This document shows positions 48,151 to 59,800 of a stretch of 64,000 nucleotides of DNA, in pieces (within the stretch, counting starts at the first letter, position 1; each line of letters opens with the position of its first letter). The notes below the pieces were generated by a model, which saw only the letters and a program-made list of their open reading frames with translations, had not been told where the DNA came from and searched no databases. The DNA lies in assembly GCF_921293095.1 (NCBI RefSeq), contig NC_060247.1, positions 54,967,111-55,031,110 of the forward strand, written 5' to 3'. The translations under genes were made by a program, and so were the position numbers. Origin of the DNA: Ischnura elegans (Eukaryota; Arthropoda; Insecta; Odonata; Coenagrionidae).

Positions 48151-51100
48151 AGCAATAGCGCCGTAAATTAAAGTTGCAGTTGTTGTATTTGTGTTTGTTG
48201 GCATTATGAGAGTGATAATTGGTTATCTCAAACGAAATTACATTAAAACTTCAATAACGCCAATATTCTTCATGATGTCACCTTTTGTACTTGTTTTTCC
48301 ATATCACGATAGTCAATGCACAGTTACAAAACAGTAAAAATCACGAGAAATAAAATCATATAAATAATATACATACATATGTAATGAAAACTCAATATTT
48401 AATATCAGTTTCACAATGGTCTTGGAATTCAAGTAGCAGTTCTATTTCGTTTTAATGTGAGTTGACAGCAGAGGTTATTATGCAACTTACGCATTTAAAA
48501 TTTCTAAATAAGCTTTGCCTGCAAGAAATTAACCAAGATAAAATGTAAAATTAGTTTTACATTAGATTAAGATTAGAGTTTTCTAAAATTTCCAGTAAAA
48601 CGTAAAAATTTAACAAGTGCATCAATACACCCAACGTTCAAGTACTTCGTAAGCATTCCTCTGGGGGGTGGTGTGTTTGATCATTTTTGGGGTTCGGCTA
48701 ATGCTTATTGATGTTCATACGGGCAGGTGGTTCAACAATACCCCAAAATGTGCCTAGTTAATACGTGCACGCTCCCTTACCTAGTCTTGTCGTGAATATG
48801 AACTGATGATAAAGAGCTAAAGTCACGGCTACCAGATAGGACAAAGTATTTCAATATTTAATGACTTAGGAGGAGTGAGATTTCAAGCGATTTCGGTCAA
48901 ATTCATCGTTCCAGATTTAGAAGGATTTAAAAAGATTTAGTTTTAAAAGATCTTTTAATATTTTAATTAGGATTGAAAATTTCATTTTAAACGCAAAAAA
49001 GAATTGTTTTCACGGGTGCATTTAGTAAAGTATAAAAAAATTAATGTTAACGAATTAGCATTAAAAAAAACCTTCCGTTGAGAAATACAGCTGACTCAAT
49101 TATACATGAATGATTAATCGCCTTATCCAATACTTATCCAGCGTATATTAAAAACCAATGAGGGAGGTCAAGTCTAGCAATGTATGACTTGCGAACTAGA
49201 GCCATCCATGTGGCCAATAGGGTCTGAGGGAAGAAAAAATTGGGTACTCATTTATAAGCGTTTTAATAACTCATAAATTAAGTAATTTATACAGTAATTT
49301 TACATTTGACAAATAAAGAATTATGACTCTGGGAAATAAATATTATTACGTGATGGTAACGGATAAAAAGTTGAGTTCATATGTTTTACAAGAAAATAAC
49401 AGGGCATTACATTTCACTGAATAAGAATCGAGTGAGTAGTACATTTTGGGATTTGATCATTTGACACATCATCCACAATTATGAAGTAGAAAACAAAGCT
49501 TTCACTACATTCTATGCATATATCTTGAACAATATGTAAATTAAGTGTAGGTAAAAAACAACTCACGGAGGTCTTTCTTTTCATAAGAGCTAATTTTACT
49601 AGATATAGCCAAAATATTCTGATATGCCACTGTAAATAGTTCATCCAAGTGTGCTCTTGGGTGCATAAATAAATGTATTACCACTTTTTTCCACGGTGAA
49701 TCCAGGAAATTACTAAAACCACATTTACCGTGCATCATTGAGGGTGCTAAGGACGAGGGACTTTTCAAGAAAAATTGTATCTTTGCTAGAAAATTTATGG
49801 AATTTTGTTCAATAAAATGTACTTAAATATTATTAACTGTGGAATAACTATGCTTTGAATAATGAGAAAACTAACTTGATTATGGTTTTTCACATCCAAA
49901 TTGAGGTAAAAGCGTGGCGATTAAAAAACATAATTGTCACGAGCGTTCATCGACATAAATCATTCGACACCTCATAATCAAACTAAACTTACTTTGGCTC
50001 TACTATTTATTTCAATGAACAACCGATTCAGATTACCATTTTTGCGGTGAAAATAACAATACATAAGGAAAAGGCGGGTTGGTTTTATGAAGTAAACTGT
50101 GAAATCGAACTTCGAGTTACGTTTTGAGAACTGCTCATAATTACCCCAAAAACATCTCGTAAAATGCGGAGCAAAATCATTTCATCACTACCATAATAAG
50201 GACAAAAATGACTAGCTAACGCACCATTGTTATTTAATTTTTATGTTTTAATCTATGTTTTAAACTATCCTTCGCTTTATATTTAATTTTTTACCATTGT
50301 TGTCGTGATTGCACTAAAATGAGCCGGTAAGTTTGCGAAAAAAATTCCAATTAAAACAACAATTATGAATGAATTCATAGGACGATTAACTGGTAACATT
50401 ACATAAATTGTTATACTCTATACCAACATCTGGATTGTAACATTGAGTGATGCTTCAATTTGATGTGACAAGGCTTTGACAATCTCATGACAAGTTCGCC
50501 GTTAGATTAAATGCTATATGAGGATGGTTACTATAGAATTAAGATAGCGCAAGCCCGTCGCGTCGTAAACACAGACGATAATATACGTTTTACTCCCTCG
50601 CATCACAAACAGAGTGGGCAAAAGGGTAGAATGAACCAGTTTCGCAACTTTGTACGTCATAAAATCTCAAGGAAGTATTTTTTATTTCTCCTACGAATGG
50701 CAAAGGGAAAACAGGAGCGAGAGCTCAATCCAAGACGATACTTAAACATGAACGTCCCTCCCTTCCAATCTTATAGACTGTTCCCCTTTTCGTTTCTATT
50801 ACCTAAATCAGATTACCCACGAATCGCCATTTATTTTATCTAATTTGTGGCATCATGAGAAAAAAATCGTGAAATCCAACGCCCAATTTCATGCAGCAGC
50901 TTTAAAAAAAGAGAACTAAGTTATCGGCAGCTGGGAATGGTCTATTTTGCCTTGCATTATAGATTCACATAGTTTATGTCTGTTGATAGTTCTTCGATCG
51001 GAAAGCACAACCTATCAGAAGCACTATGTGATGTAATGGTACAGATGAGTCACCGATGCTATGCAGAAATCAGCTCATGCTCTAATAAGAAAGAACTGTT

Positions 51101-51340
51101 TGCTTATGGGTTGTTTATTTGTTTCGCGACCCACTTATGCCCCGATAAGAGGTGAACAACGTGACTGTAAAAGAATGAAAACAATACAAAATGATCAAAA
51201 CATAAATTTACTTAAGCTTCACTGAAAATTTCAGCTAGTTATTGGGATAATAAGTTACTTTTCCACAGAATTAATCTAGAAAATGTAGGTTCAACTATGT
51301 GATTCAATTCAACAAGTGCAGTATTTGCTAGCTTAGGCCC
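48151..51340. other. Intergenic stretch, no gene recognised
   Basis: AT-rich sequence. A 110-codon plus frame (50511-50843) and a 76-codon minus frame (49414-49644) are unrecognised. No repeat structure stands out. Confidence 0.5.
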
Positions 51341-51345
51341 CGTCG

Positions 51346-51374
51346 CACAGTGGTCCCAAATCGAAAAAAGCTGG
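51346..51374 (+). repeat. Left terminal inverted repeat of the Transib-like element
   Basis: It begins with the exact heptamer CACAGTG and pairs with 53105-53133 on the opposite strand, with two mismatches in 29. It is preceded by CGTCG, which is repeated after the right end. Confidence 0.8.
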
Positions 51375-52061
51375 CCAAAAGTCAATTTTTCGAATTTTTT
51401 CAAGGAATTTTTGAACCTTATTTTCGGATTCTACATGATATGGCCTACAAAATACACTACTAAGTTAGTATTTTTGTTCATTAGCGCGGCTGCAGAGATC
51501 CGTCAAACATGGAGCATTCACCGTAAAAATGACAGTTGCGTGAAATCGGTCGATTTTGAACAAGTTCAGCCTCATTGAGGACAAACTTTACGCGATGTAT
51601 ATCGATCCAAAAAACACTTTTACCTGAAAATATAAACATTATCACATAGTGGAACATTAATTTTATTGGGATTTCACAATTATTACTATTTTATATATTT
51701 TTTAAACTTTTAGCATTTTTTCCCCGAATTTTCAAATAAATTGTAAAATATCGTTTAGAGCACCACGTTCCGCCGCGGTGCCTTTTGCACCAATACAAAG
51801 GGAAAAGTATATGCAACGTAGTAGTAAAAAAAATTTTTGCTTTTATTAGCTACTACTATCTCAGCATTGATTTAACTACAATGATGTAATGCGCTGACGC
51901 GGGCGGCGGCCGGGTGTTTTTCTAACATTGCCCTTGCCGGTAGAAGGAAAGCTATAGAAATTACAGGATTTTTTGAAGACAGTTCGCTGATTGGCAAAAC
52001 AAGAAGTTGAAATTTCCTCCGCCTTTATTTAAAAGTCCTCACAGTACATCCGGTAAGTATA

Positions 52062-52370
52062 TAATGCGGAATTTGTGATGAGTTTAAAGTGATATTCATA
52101 GAAGAAGCTGCCCTTCCTATTGACCACTTGTCTGAGGGAGCAATGGAGGCGAGGAATAAGGACTTAAAAATACTCAGGGAGCACCATACAAAGAAATTTT
52201 CCATGATTGCAACGAATGAAGACCTGTTTAAAAGATTACTCCTAACTTCAGACGTAATGATATCAAGAATTTCTAGGGCTCAAAGAAGGAAATTACTTCA
52301 ATTACCAAATGAGGTAAAGAGTTTATTAATCCTGGAAGAATTGAGTGAGCAGAGTGAGGAAGACAGTTAA
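52062..52370 (+). pseudogene. Transib-like transposase C-terminal fragment
   Basis: About 102 codons are open from just after a TAA to the stop at 52368-52370; there is no ATG near the homologous start. The recognisable core is ALPIDHLSEGAMEARNKD, then LREHHTKK and TNEDLFKRLLLTSD. I recognise this as the conserved C-terminal block of Transib-type transposases, whose last catalytic Glu is expected near the SE/EARNKD segment. An acidic tail (LEELSEQSEEDS) follows. Sequence upstream within the element has stops in all frames. Assignment is from memory of the family pattern, supported by the flanking termini. Confidence 0.6.
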
Positions 52371-53104
52371 TTTTTTCGTAAAAATGACTGAGAAATATAA
52401 GGAAAAATGTTAACTAATTTTTTTGACCACTTAAAAAACCAAATGAATGGAAAATCTCATTAAATTTTCGTATCTAATTATGTCCCCGTTAAATTGATGC
52501 CCCACCGCGTAAAGAGCTTATTGCAAGCGTATCAATAAATTTGGCGGTTAACTTGAGTTATAGAACTTATGAAATACTGTTTATGACATTTCAATGCTTA
52601 TAATAATGCCTCCATTGAAAATTGTGAAGTAAGGAATACCGTTTAATATTTCTTCCAAACCCATTGGCACGTTTCAAGGAACTATAACATTTTCTACTTA
52701 ATTAGAATTATATGTTATAAAATTTAAACAATTAATTCAGTACAATAATATTAATATTAGACTTATAACATAAATTTCCAAATAACATTAACTAATTGTT
52801 TGCATCAAATACGATCAAACGTATGAGAAAGCAGAAAATATTCTCTTGGGTCATTCAAAATCAGTTCAAAGATTATCCAAAAGTAAACAATGCAGTTCAT
52901 TTTATATGCGTCTATACGTTTTAAATAACTCATTCAGTTTTAATAGTTCAAAATTAATTGTTTAAACGAAATGTGAAATGTGAAATAAAAGTTTTGAAAA
53001 TACATAAAAAATGGTTATAAATCCAGAATTAGCGGATCAAAAACAATGGGAATAGACCTTGAAGTGAACTATATACATAATAATAACGGCGTAATTAATT
53101 TTTC

Positions 53105-53133
53105 CCAGCTTTTTTCGATTTGGTACCACTGTA
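53105..53133 (-). repeat. Right terminal inverted repeat of the Transib-like element
   Basis: Read on the minus strand it begins TACAGTG, one change from the left heptamer. CGTCG follows directly at 53134-53138. Confidence 0.8.
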
Positions 53134-53599
53134 CGTCGTTAAAATATCACCTCCAATGAAATGCTTTTTTTTTAATGCTGGACTGAATTACCATCTGAAA
53201 GATGAATGTTTTCATCAAATTGACCTGATAAAGCCAGAACAACAGACCGCCACATGAATTCCACGTATAGCTATTTAGTGCACAAAGAATGCTGTAAATA
53301 ACTTACAATCAATAATTGTGGCGGAACATGCACTTTAATTTAAATCTTAATAAAAAAGCGCTTAACATAGCTAATCTTATAATTTTACCATGAAAGTTGA
53401 ATTTTTATCGAGAATTGAGAGGAGTAATAATTTGCGAAAGAGTCTCATTTCTAAACTGAACTAAATGAAATATCAACTTTAATTTATGCCAAAAAACGTG
53501 GAAGGGTTGCTGTTTGATTCGATACTTCAATGTTAAGATGCAGTGCTTTGATGTTGCAGGCCAGTAAACATGAAGACAAAGGTATAAACTTCATTCTGC

Positions 53600-54361
53600 G
53601 ATGGTATCTTCTCAATGGGTGTAGTCGTGCGCATTTAGTCCCGTGATCGCAAGACGACTCACAAGTTAATTGCGAGTGAACACGCGTCCATCCCTGGCCA
53701 TCATCAGTCTGCAGGTAGCGTCTCCGATGAGTGACAACCACCCATCCCCCATTCACGGTACGAGGACATCTACTTAGGCGGAAGTCAGCCGAGGAGATGA
53801 GTTCTATGCAAAGAGACGAAGTGGAGGGTGAGGGAGAGCAAGGCGAAGGGCGATAGCAGTTGTTTGGACTTGAGACAATGATTGCTCGAAGATTCTCTCC
53901 CGCTGCATATGAGTGTACACTGTTCGTACATGCATCCATACCACTCTCTCATCTCTCACAGATTCTCCTGCCCTGCCCATATCCCCCCCTCCGCATCCAC
54001 AGCCTTCCCTCTCCACAGCTTGCCCGCGGAGACTTGGCCGTTCCGCGGTCGCGCATCTAACACTCTTCCAACCAGATTAGTGATCCGACAGCGTCCCACT
54101 CGTGCGATAGCTGCTGGAAAAGACACAAGCAAGCCAATCTACACTCAGTCACCCGCCGCGCTAGTGGGGACCGTACAGAACCGTGAGGAAAGCCCTCCCG
54201 ACACGAAACCGGTCCGAGGCTGGAACCTTGTGGTACCGCTAAGGGAATTTCCAGAGAAATACATTTCCAAAAGCAGTTCTTCACTGATATTTTATTTCGT
54301 ATGCCATATTTTGTAAATATACTCTTCTAGCTCCGTTATTCTTCTCTTTGAGGAGAGAAAA
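53600..54361 (+). promoter_or_regulatory. GC-rich promoter / 5' UTR region of the SLC22-type transporter
   Basis: This stretch is much richer in G, C and CpG than its flanks and runs straight into the transporter's first coding exon. It is therefore the likeliest place for the promoter and 5' leader. A pyrimidine-rich stretch ending TTCTAG (near 54330) could be an acceptor for a 5' UTR intron. Several overlapping open frames on both strands (for example 53484-53939 minus and 53882-54316 plus) look like by-products of the high GC content. The transcription start cannot be placed. Confidence 0.4.
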
Positions 54362-54699
54362 ATGAACGAGAGAGCAAAAGTTGTGCACGAAGATGAAAGT
54401 GAAGTATGGTTGAATAGTAGGGAGGGTGGAACTAAGGAGGATGAAGGACATGGTGTGCAGTTCTCGCCGGATGCTACGGAAGCGGAAATATTTGAGAAGC
54501 TCCTCGATGACGTTGGATCCAGAGGATATTTCCAGAATCGATTCAATGTTATATTCAATTTTGCCCTCATAACGTTTTTCTCCATGCCGTTCATCAATTA
54601 TATCCTGGCAATGACGGTTCCCGATCACTGGTGCTTCGTTCCAGGGCGAGAGGACTACAACCTGACCTTGGACCAGTGGAAAGAGATATTTATACCCAG
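54362..54699 (+). CDS. First coding exon of an SLC22-type organic ion transporter (MFS), partial
   Basis: 112 codons plus two bases, ending at a consensus donor (CCCAG, then GTAATT). The family moves organic cations, carnitine, carcinine or beta-alanine across the plasma membrane. The first about 40 residues are acidic and hydrophilic. Residues 45-60 (EKLLDDVGSRGYFQNR) match the short amphipathic lead-in of SLC22 proteins. Residues 61-84 (FNVIFNFALITFFSMPFINY and on) form the first membrane helix. VPDHWCFVPGRE (86-97), with its Cys, opens the large extracellular loop, followed by an N-glycosylation site NLT (100-102). Insect members close to the carcinine/beta-alanine transporters share the VPxHWCxVPGRE signature. 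The other 11 helices were not found in the remaining 9.3 kb, so the first intron is long. Which transporter it is cannot be said. Confidence 0.8.
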
Positions 54700-56589
54700 G
54701 TAATTACGAAAATTCACTAAAATATGAAGCACCCACGGTTATAATGGGATATTAGTTGATGACTTTGATACATAAATAAGTAATGTTATACAATTTTGAG
54801 GCTGTTAAAAAAAATCAAAAACTTTCCCGAGGCTTTGATTAAGGTTAAAGTTTGGGATTTGAGTGCTCATGCCCCTCCATTTACAATTAGACCTTCATGT
54901 CACGCGGGTTCGTATTTTATTCCTTTTCCTCATTAATTTAAAACCACTTAGGGAAAGTTAATTAAATTGGTAGATCAAATGATCAATACCTGATGCTGTA
55001 AAAAATAGAGTTTGTGAAAATCGACCAATACATTTACCCACATGGAAGGGTGGAGGTATCTTATACGGCCTAATCAATTTGTTATTATATTTTTCCGTAC
55101 CCTTCTTCTCCTCCCTTGGTCTTTTTCTAAGTAGTCATTGTAAGAATATCTACCAATTCGGCAAAGAAGAGGAGTGAGAACTACATCTTGGGTATTATTT
55201 TATTCAGTTTCATTACGCATGAATTTATGTTGATCCAATGTGAGAAGTCGAACCGATCTAAGGTGATAAATACTGGAAGAGATTGTAACAACTTTAAGCG
55301 CTTTTTATTTAAATGCATGCTTTTAGCTCTATTTCTTAACCTAAATTTCATCCATAATGTGTAAAAAATTTGTTTTTCAACAGAATATATCCTTTTATGT
55401 CATTTGAAAATCACTTTTATCGGAATACTATCAACTCAATTTCATTTTTCAGAACCGATTAATATGTATTTGATGTATGTAGATAATATATCGGTAAATC
55501 CATTCAATAACATTTCCATATTTTTTTCTGAATGTTCGTGAAGAGCATGCTTAAAAAAGAGTGCTCCCGATGCATGCCTTAGCTTATTATATTACTCGTG
55601 AGCCTCACGGTGAGGTATTTTACGCAATTTGGGAAATTGATTACATGGTATACATTGATGAATAAATGGTACCGCATGCATTTTTTTCCACGAAAAACTC
55701 TTCTAAACGGTATATTTGCGGTCATAAATTCATTTTACTTATCAATATAATGCGTTTGATTTAAAAAATTCATTCGCAAATACTTATCATCAATTCAGGG
55801 TCATTCCACGACCACACTACCACCACTTCTGTCGCGATGATTATTTTTGCTTGACCTTATTTCCTCAAGGCATTGAAGTCCATGAATGAGCGGCGAAATG
55901 AAGGGGTCGAGTCATTTTTTTTCAGAGCTATATTTAGCACGATATAACACAGCTGGGGAAACTCTATCCTAGCTTCTGAAAATAATGTTAGAAGTACGAT
56001 AACACTGAAGGATGGCAGGACATATTATCACGGTGTGAGTACGCTGTAGATTCGAAAAAAATAAAGTTTTATTTCGCAACCATTACTTTAAAACAATGGG
56101 AGATTTATTTATATTTGCCCGCTTCAAAGTTTTCATTGGCGATACATGCAGTTCTCTTGGCAGTGATGGGTCAATAATATATTCAGGATACACTACTGGC
56201 AAAGAATTGCGCGCATTTCTTACCCAGCCTTGATCGAGGCAGAAGGCATTAAAATTCATCGCACCGCATAACAGATGCAACCGCCCTCGAGTAAAATGAA
56301 GTAATTGACGCCCATCGTCCGTGGAAAACAGAAATAGCCACAGTATGGGGTACGGGGAGATATTTACATATTTCACCATTTTCCCATTTGAATCACTGCC
56401 ATGCCAATGCTTTATGAAATTAAATTGTTCCCAAAGTTTATGGAATGAATGCAAACGTGCTGTGAACGCAAGTTTTTTTTTAAGGAAAAAGTGCGTTTAT
56501 AGTATTAACTTCTAAGTATTAACTTAACAACTCTTCCCATTTCTTACCATTGCTACAATTTTCTTAGTTTAATATACTTGTGTCCTATA

Positions 56590-56779
56590 ATTTCGAGGTT
56601 TTCATTCTCGTTATATTCTATGTACGTGATTTTTTGCATATTTTAGGTTGATGTGATTCCCGTAACATTATGTGCATTTTATTTCTTGTTATATATTATT
56701 TATTATCTTATTATTGCGCCACTGTAAATTGGCAATAATTGCTGTATGTGGGCTTTTGAAATAAATAAATAAATAAATT
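56590..56779 (+). mobile_element. 3' tail of a non-LTR retrotransposon
   Basis: A GC-poor stretch with AATTGGCAATAATTGCTGTA and GTGGGCTTTTGAAATAAA ends in an ATAAATAAATAAAT run. This resembles the 3' UTR and tail of jockey/CR1-like elements inserted on the plus strand. No coding part is attached, so it would be a very short truncated copy. It lies in the presumed first intron of the transporter gene. Confidence 0.4.
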
Positions 56780-57149
56780 AATGAAATGCGACATTTACTC
56801 TATACATTGGCCATGGAAAAAATTAACTACATTTTTTTCATGATTGGACAATGGCAAAGGTGGAAAGATTTTGGGGAGAAAAAAATGTGAAACTAAAGGT
56901 TCGAGCATAATTAAAATATGAGAGTGTGCCCGTGATAACAAGCACAGAAAATAACTGAAAAAATAATAAATGAAAAAGGCCAAAATTGAGCAATAAATGC
57001 CAAAGAAATTAATGGAAAAATATGAGGGCAAAAAAAAATTCCATGGAGCTAATAATATGAAGTTGGGAAATATAAGCAAGGTTCAGAATTGAATTTTGCC
57101 TCGTATTCAATCCGTTTATTCCAATTTTTGTAATTTTGAAATTTAAGAC

Positions 57150-57290
57150 TGTAAGGTCGAAATCCTCAAAATGCGAGGTGGCCGTGGAGGATTAGGAACT
57201 GGCCCCCCTTCCCTGCAGCTGTGGAATTCGTGGCTTCGTCCGAACCAACCTTCGAGTTGAATCACTGAAAGACTGAGTTACTCTATGTTA
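57150..57290 (+). repeat. Dispersed repeat family X, copy 3
   Basis: It contains GGAATTCGTGGC, GTCCGAACCAACCTTCGAGT and TGAATCACTGAAAGACTGAG. It matches the 3' half of the copy at 3860-4030 and sits in the presumed first intron of the transporter gene. Confidence 0.5.
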
Positions 57291-58489
57291 TGTTCAATTT
57301 AAATTTAATATAGATTTTAATATAAAGTAATACGTTACCTTATAACAAGATAGTTAATGTAAAGCGATAATCTTGATTTCCTAAGATACATTATGGACAC
57401 AAAAATCTGTTAAAAATGGAAATGACTCTTATTATTACGTAAAATTTTGTTCCGTAAAGTAACCAAAAATCCATTGAGCTATGGGAGGAGTGGGAGGTTT
57501 TGGAATCAATTCATTTTCTTATAACTTAGTATACATTCATCTTCCTATCCACTCACAGAATTATGCACGGAAATATATGTTACTACTAAATATTTCGTCA
57601 TAACTCTGGTAATTCAACTTAACTTACATTCGAGCAGATGTTTCGATTATCACAGAGCATATTAAAAATTAGCATTGTGAATTTTTCATAATTTTAGCTC
57701 AATAAATTCTTCCTAATTCTGCTCGCTAATGTGGTAGTATATCGAACGAGAAGAATTATGCGCACGAGAAAACAAAAAAAAACTTCCATTTTTTCACTGA
57801 TAAAATTAGTAGCTCTGGAAAACTATCAGAGTTGTTTTCGATGATATTCATAAGTAAAGATGGGGAGAGGCACTTTTTGGCGTCATATGTCAATAAAACA
57901 AAGCAAAACGAAGAGCCATGATGTGTGGTTCAATGAACTTTACGCTTGCTACGCATGTTCACCTACTCTCACGTGCTTTTTTTGATGCCGGAAATTCTGT
58001 CAAGAATAAATAATGATAAAGATTACGAACTGATAACCTTTGAAGATAACGCATTGATTTCATGCCTTCGAAGCGTCACTACCGACGACAAATAGATGCT
58101 TAACATTCTGACGGAACAGAGATGCTAAGGTATAATGTTATGGCTTGTATTTTTACTGCCATAATTCATAATTACAGTGTGTAAATTTTCAAAGTATTTT
58201 TTTACGATTCTAGAAAATAATACATACAACTATCCATGCAAAAAAAAACAACGGGTTCTGACTAGTACAATCCATTTATCTGAAGAATCTGACCATAAGC
58301 TTCACCAACTGTCATTGTCAAGTCCACTGTTTTTAGGAATTGTTTTCTTGTCATTTGGAAAGGCATGATCGATTTTTTAAATTTTAGAATTAAAAAATGT
58401 GTGGATTCAATGCACCTTGAGCGAGTAATCGGCATGAAAAATCGAAATTTTCCGGTCAAATTAATGGGTAAAAAGTAAAATTAGAGATT

Positions 58490-59800
58490 AAAATTGTATT
58501 TTTCTTCAAAAGCCGGTGATATGAAGTTTAAAATGATACCCCAATTATCACTGTAGGAGCAGTATTAACGAAGCATATACCCCGAATGATAGAAAAAGAC
58601 CATTATGTATAATATATACTGGGTGACCCGCAGTGGTGGATCTACCTTTGGTATACAATTTATACTAGATAGAATGGTAATTTTTTTTCGGACCCCCACT
58701 TAGCCCCTCCTTTTTTCTACCCTGGTTCCGCCACTGGTGACCCGTGCGAAAATTTCGCACTCTCACGCTATCAGGGAATAAGTATGTTAAGGAAACGGTG
58801 AAATTGGATTTTACATAGAGAAGAAGTTGTATCATAAAGAACTTTCTTTGTTAATGTTCTCTTGCAAAAATATACAAAACATATGAGTACAATATAATAC
58901 ATGCAAGAGATTTTGGTACCAGTACTATCATGGCGTCTGAATACTGTGGGATGGGTTACTGAATAATGTGTTACTTTTTTTCGTACGTTCTCTTTTAAGT
59001 TCCTTACACTCGATTTCTCTTTCAGAGGACCTTTAGCATCCTTCCCACTTCTTAGAATTTATTTTTAATGTGTTTGCCTGTTTACGTTACCTTTCTTTGG
59101 TTTAGGTATGGATTTAACGGGTTTTTAAATTATTTTTTGAGGTTTAGAATAAAAAAATATGAAAGAAATGTAAAATGATAAAGAAATAACGTTTGAGATT
59201 CAGATTGCATTTTTTTTCCAGAAGTTGGCGATTCAACGTTTAAAATGCCTCATTTATCCCTCTAGGTACAGTATTAACGGAGCATAAACGGAATGACAGA
59301 AAAAACCTTTCTGGAATAATATAAACGATAATGAATTTTTTACTAAACTTAGAAAGAGACTTCAAAAACATAAACAATACTGACGGTCATTAAGGGGATA
59401 GTAAGCCAAAAACGCTAATATTTTAACATTTTCATTATTTTTCTCAAAATTCACCGTAAATTGCGTGAAAAGCGAAATTCGAATGCAAGAATGAGAATAT
59501 TATTTATTTTTATTTCCAACGGTATATGTTTACACTCTATGTGACCTTTATCTCTAATTTAAATATGCAAAAGAAAAAAGGTCTGCAGGCATTAATAACG
59601 AACTTAACATGTGTTTCTCAGCGAAACTTTTAAGTCAAATTATTAGGTAAATAGCGTCATTTTGAGGTTGAGATTGTAGTTTTCGTCAGAATCCGGTTAT
59701 TCAACGTTTAAAATGATGCCTAATTCATCACTGTAGGTGCTGTATTAACGGAGCATATGCGGAATTTCAGAAAAAGACCTTTGTATAATACAGGTAATAA
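58490..59800 (+). repeat. Three diverged direct copies of an about 120-bp repeat
   Basis: Cores at 58510-58620, 59215-59330 and 59685-59800 share GTTTAAAATG, CACTGTAGG/CTCTAGGT, GTATTAACGGAGCATA and AGAAAAAGACC in order. Anchors (GTATTAACG) are at 58562, 59271 and 59742, so spacing is irregular (709 and 471). The 106-bp hAT MITE sits just after the first copy. Confidence 0.75.
58631..58736. mobile_element. Tiny (106-bp) hAT MITE with 8-bp target duplication
   Basis: Flanked by perfect GTGACCCG repeats (58623-58630 and 58737-58744). Termini read CAGTGGTGGATC and, on the minus strand, CAGTGGCGGAACC, classic hAT ends. It is inserted into one copy of the dispersed repeat family at 58490-59800. 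Confidence 0.9.

Larger units (their letters stand above)
51346..53133 (+). mobile_element. Transib-like DNA transposon (RAG1-related superfamily), degraded
   Basis: A 1788-bp element. The left terminus starts CACAGTGGTCCCAAATCG. The right terminus, read inwards on the minus strand, starts TACAGTGGTACCAAATCG. The first 29 positions agree at 27. A direct CGTCG lies immediately outside both ends (51341-51345 and 53134-53138). Transib elements are known for termini resembling the RAG recombination heptamer CACAGTG and for 5-bp, CG-rich target duplications. An open frame at 52062-52370 resembles the C-terminus of their RAG1-like transposase. Intact Transib elements are about 3 kb, so this copy lacks most of the transposase and cannot move by itself. 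Confidence 0.75.

Noticed and set aside
53484-54316. Several 100-150-codon frames on both strands
   Set aside because: They overlap one another in the GC-rich leader of the transporter gene and have no recognisable content.
56083-56454. 123-codon minus-strand frame
   Set aside because: No recognisable motif, and it lies in repeat-rich intronic sequence. It was not called without further support.
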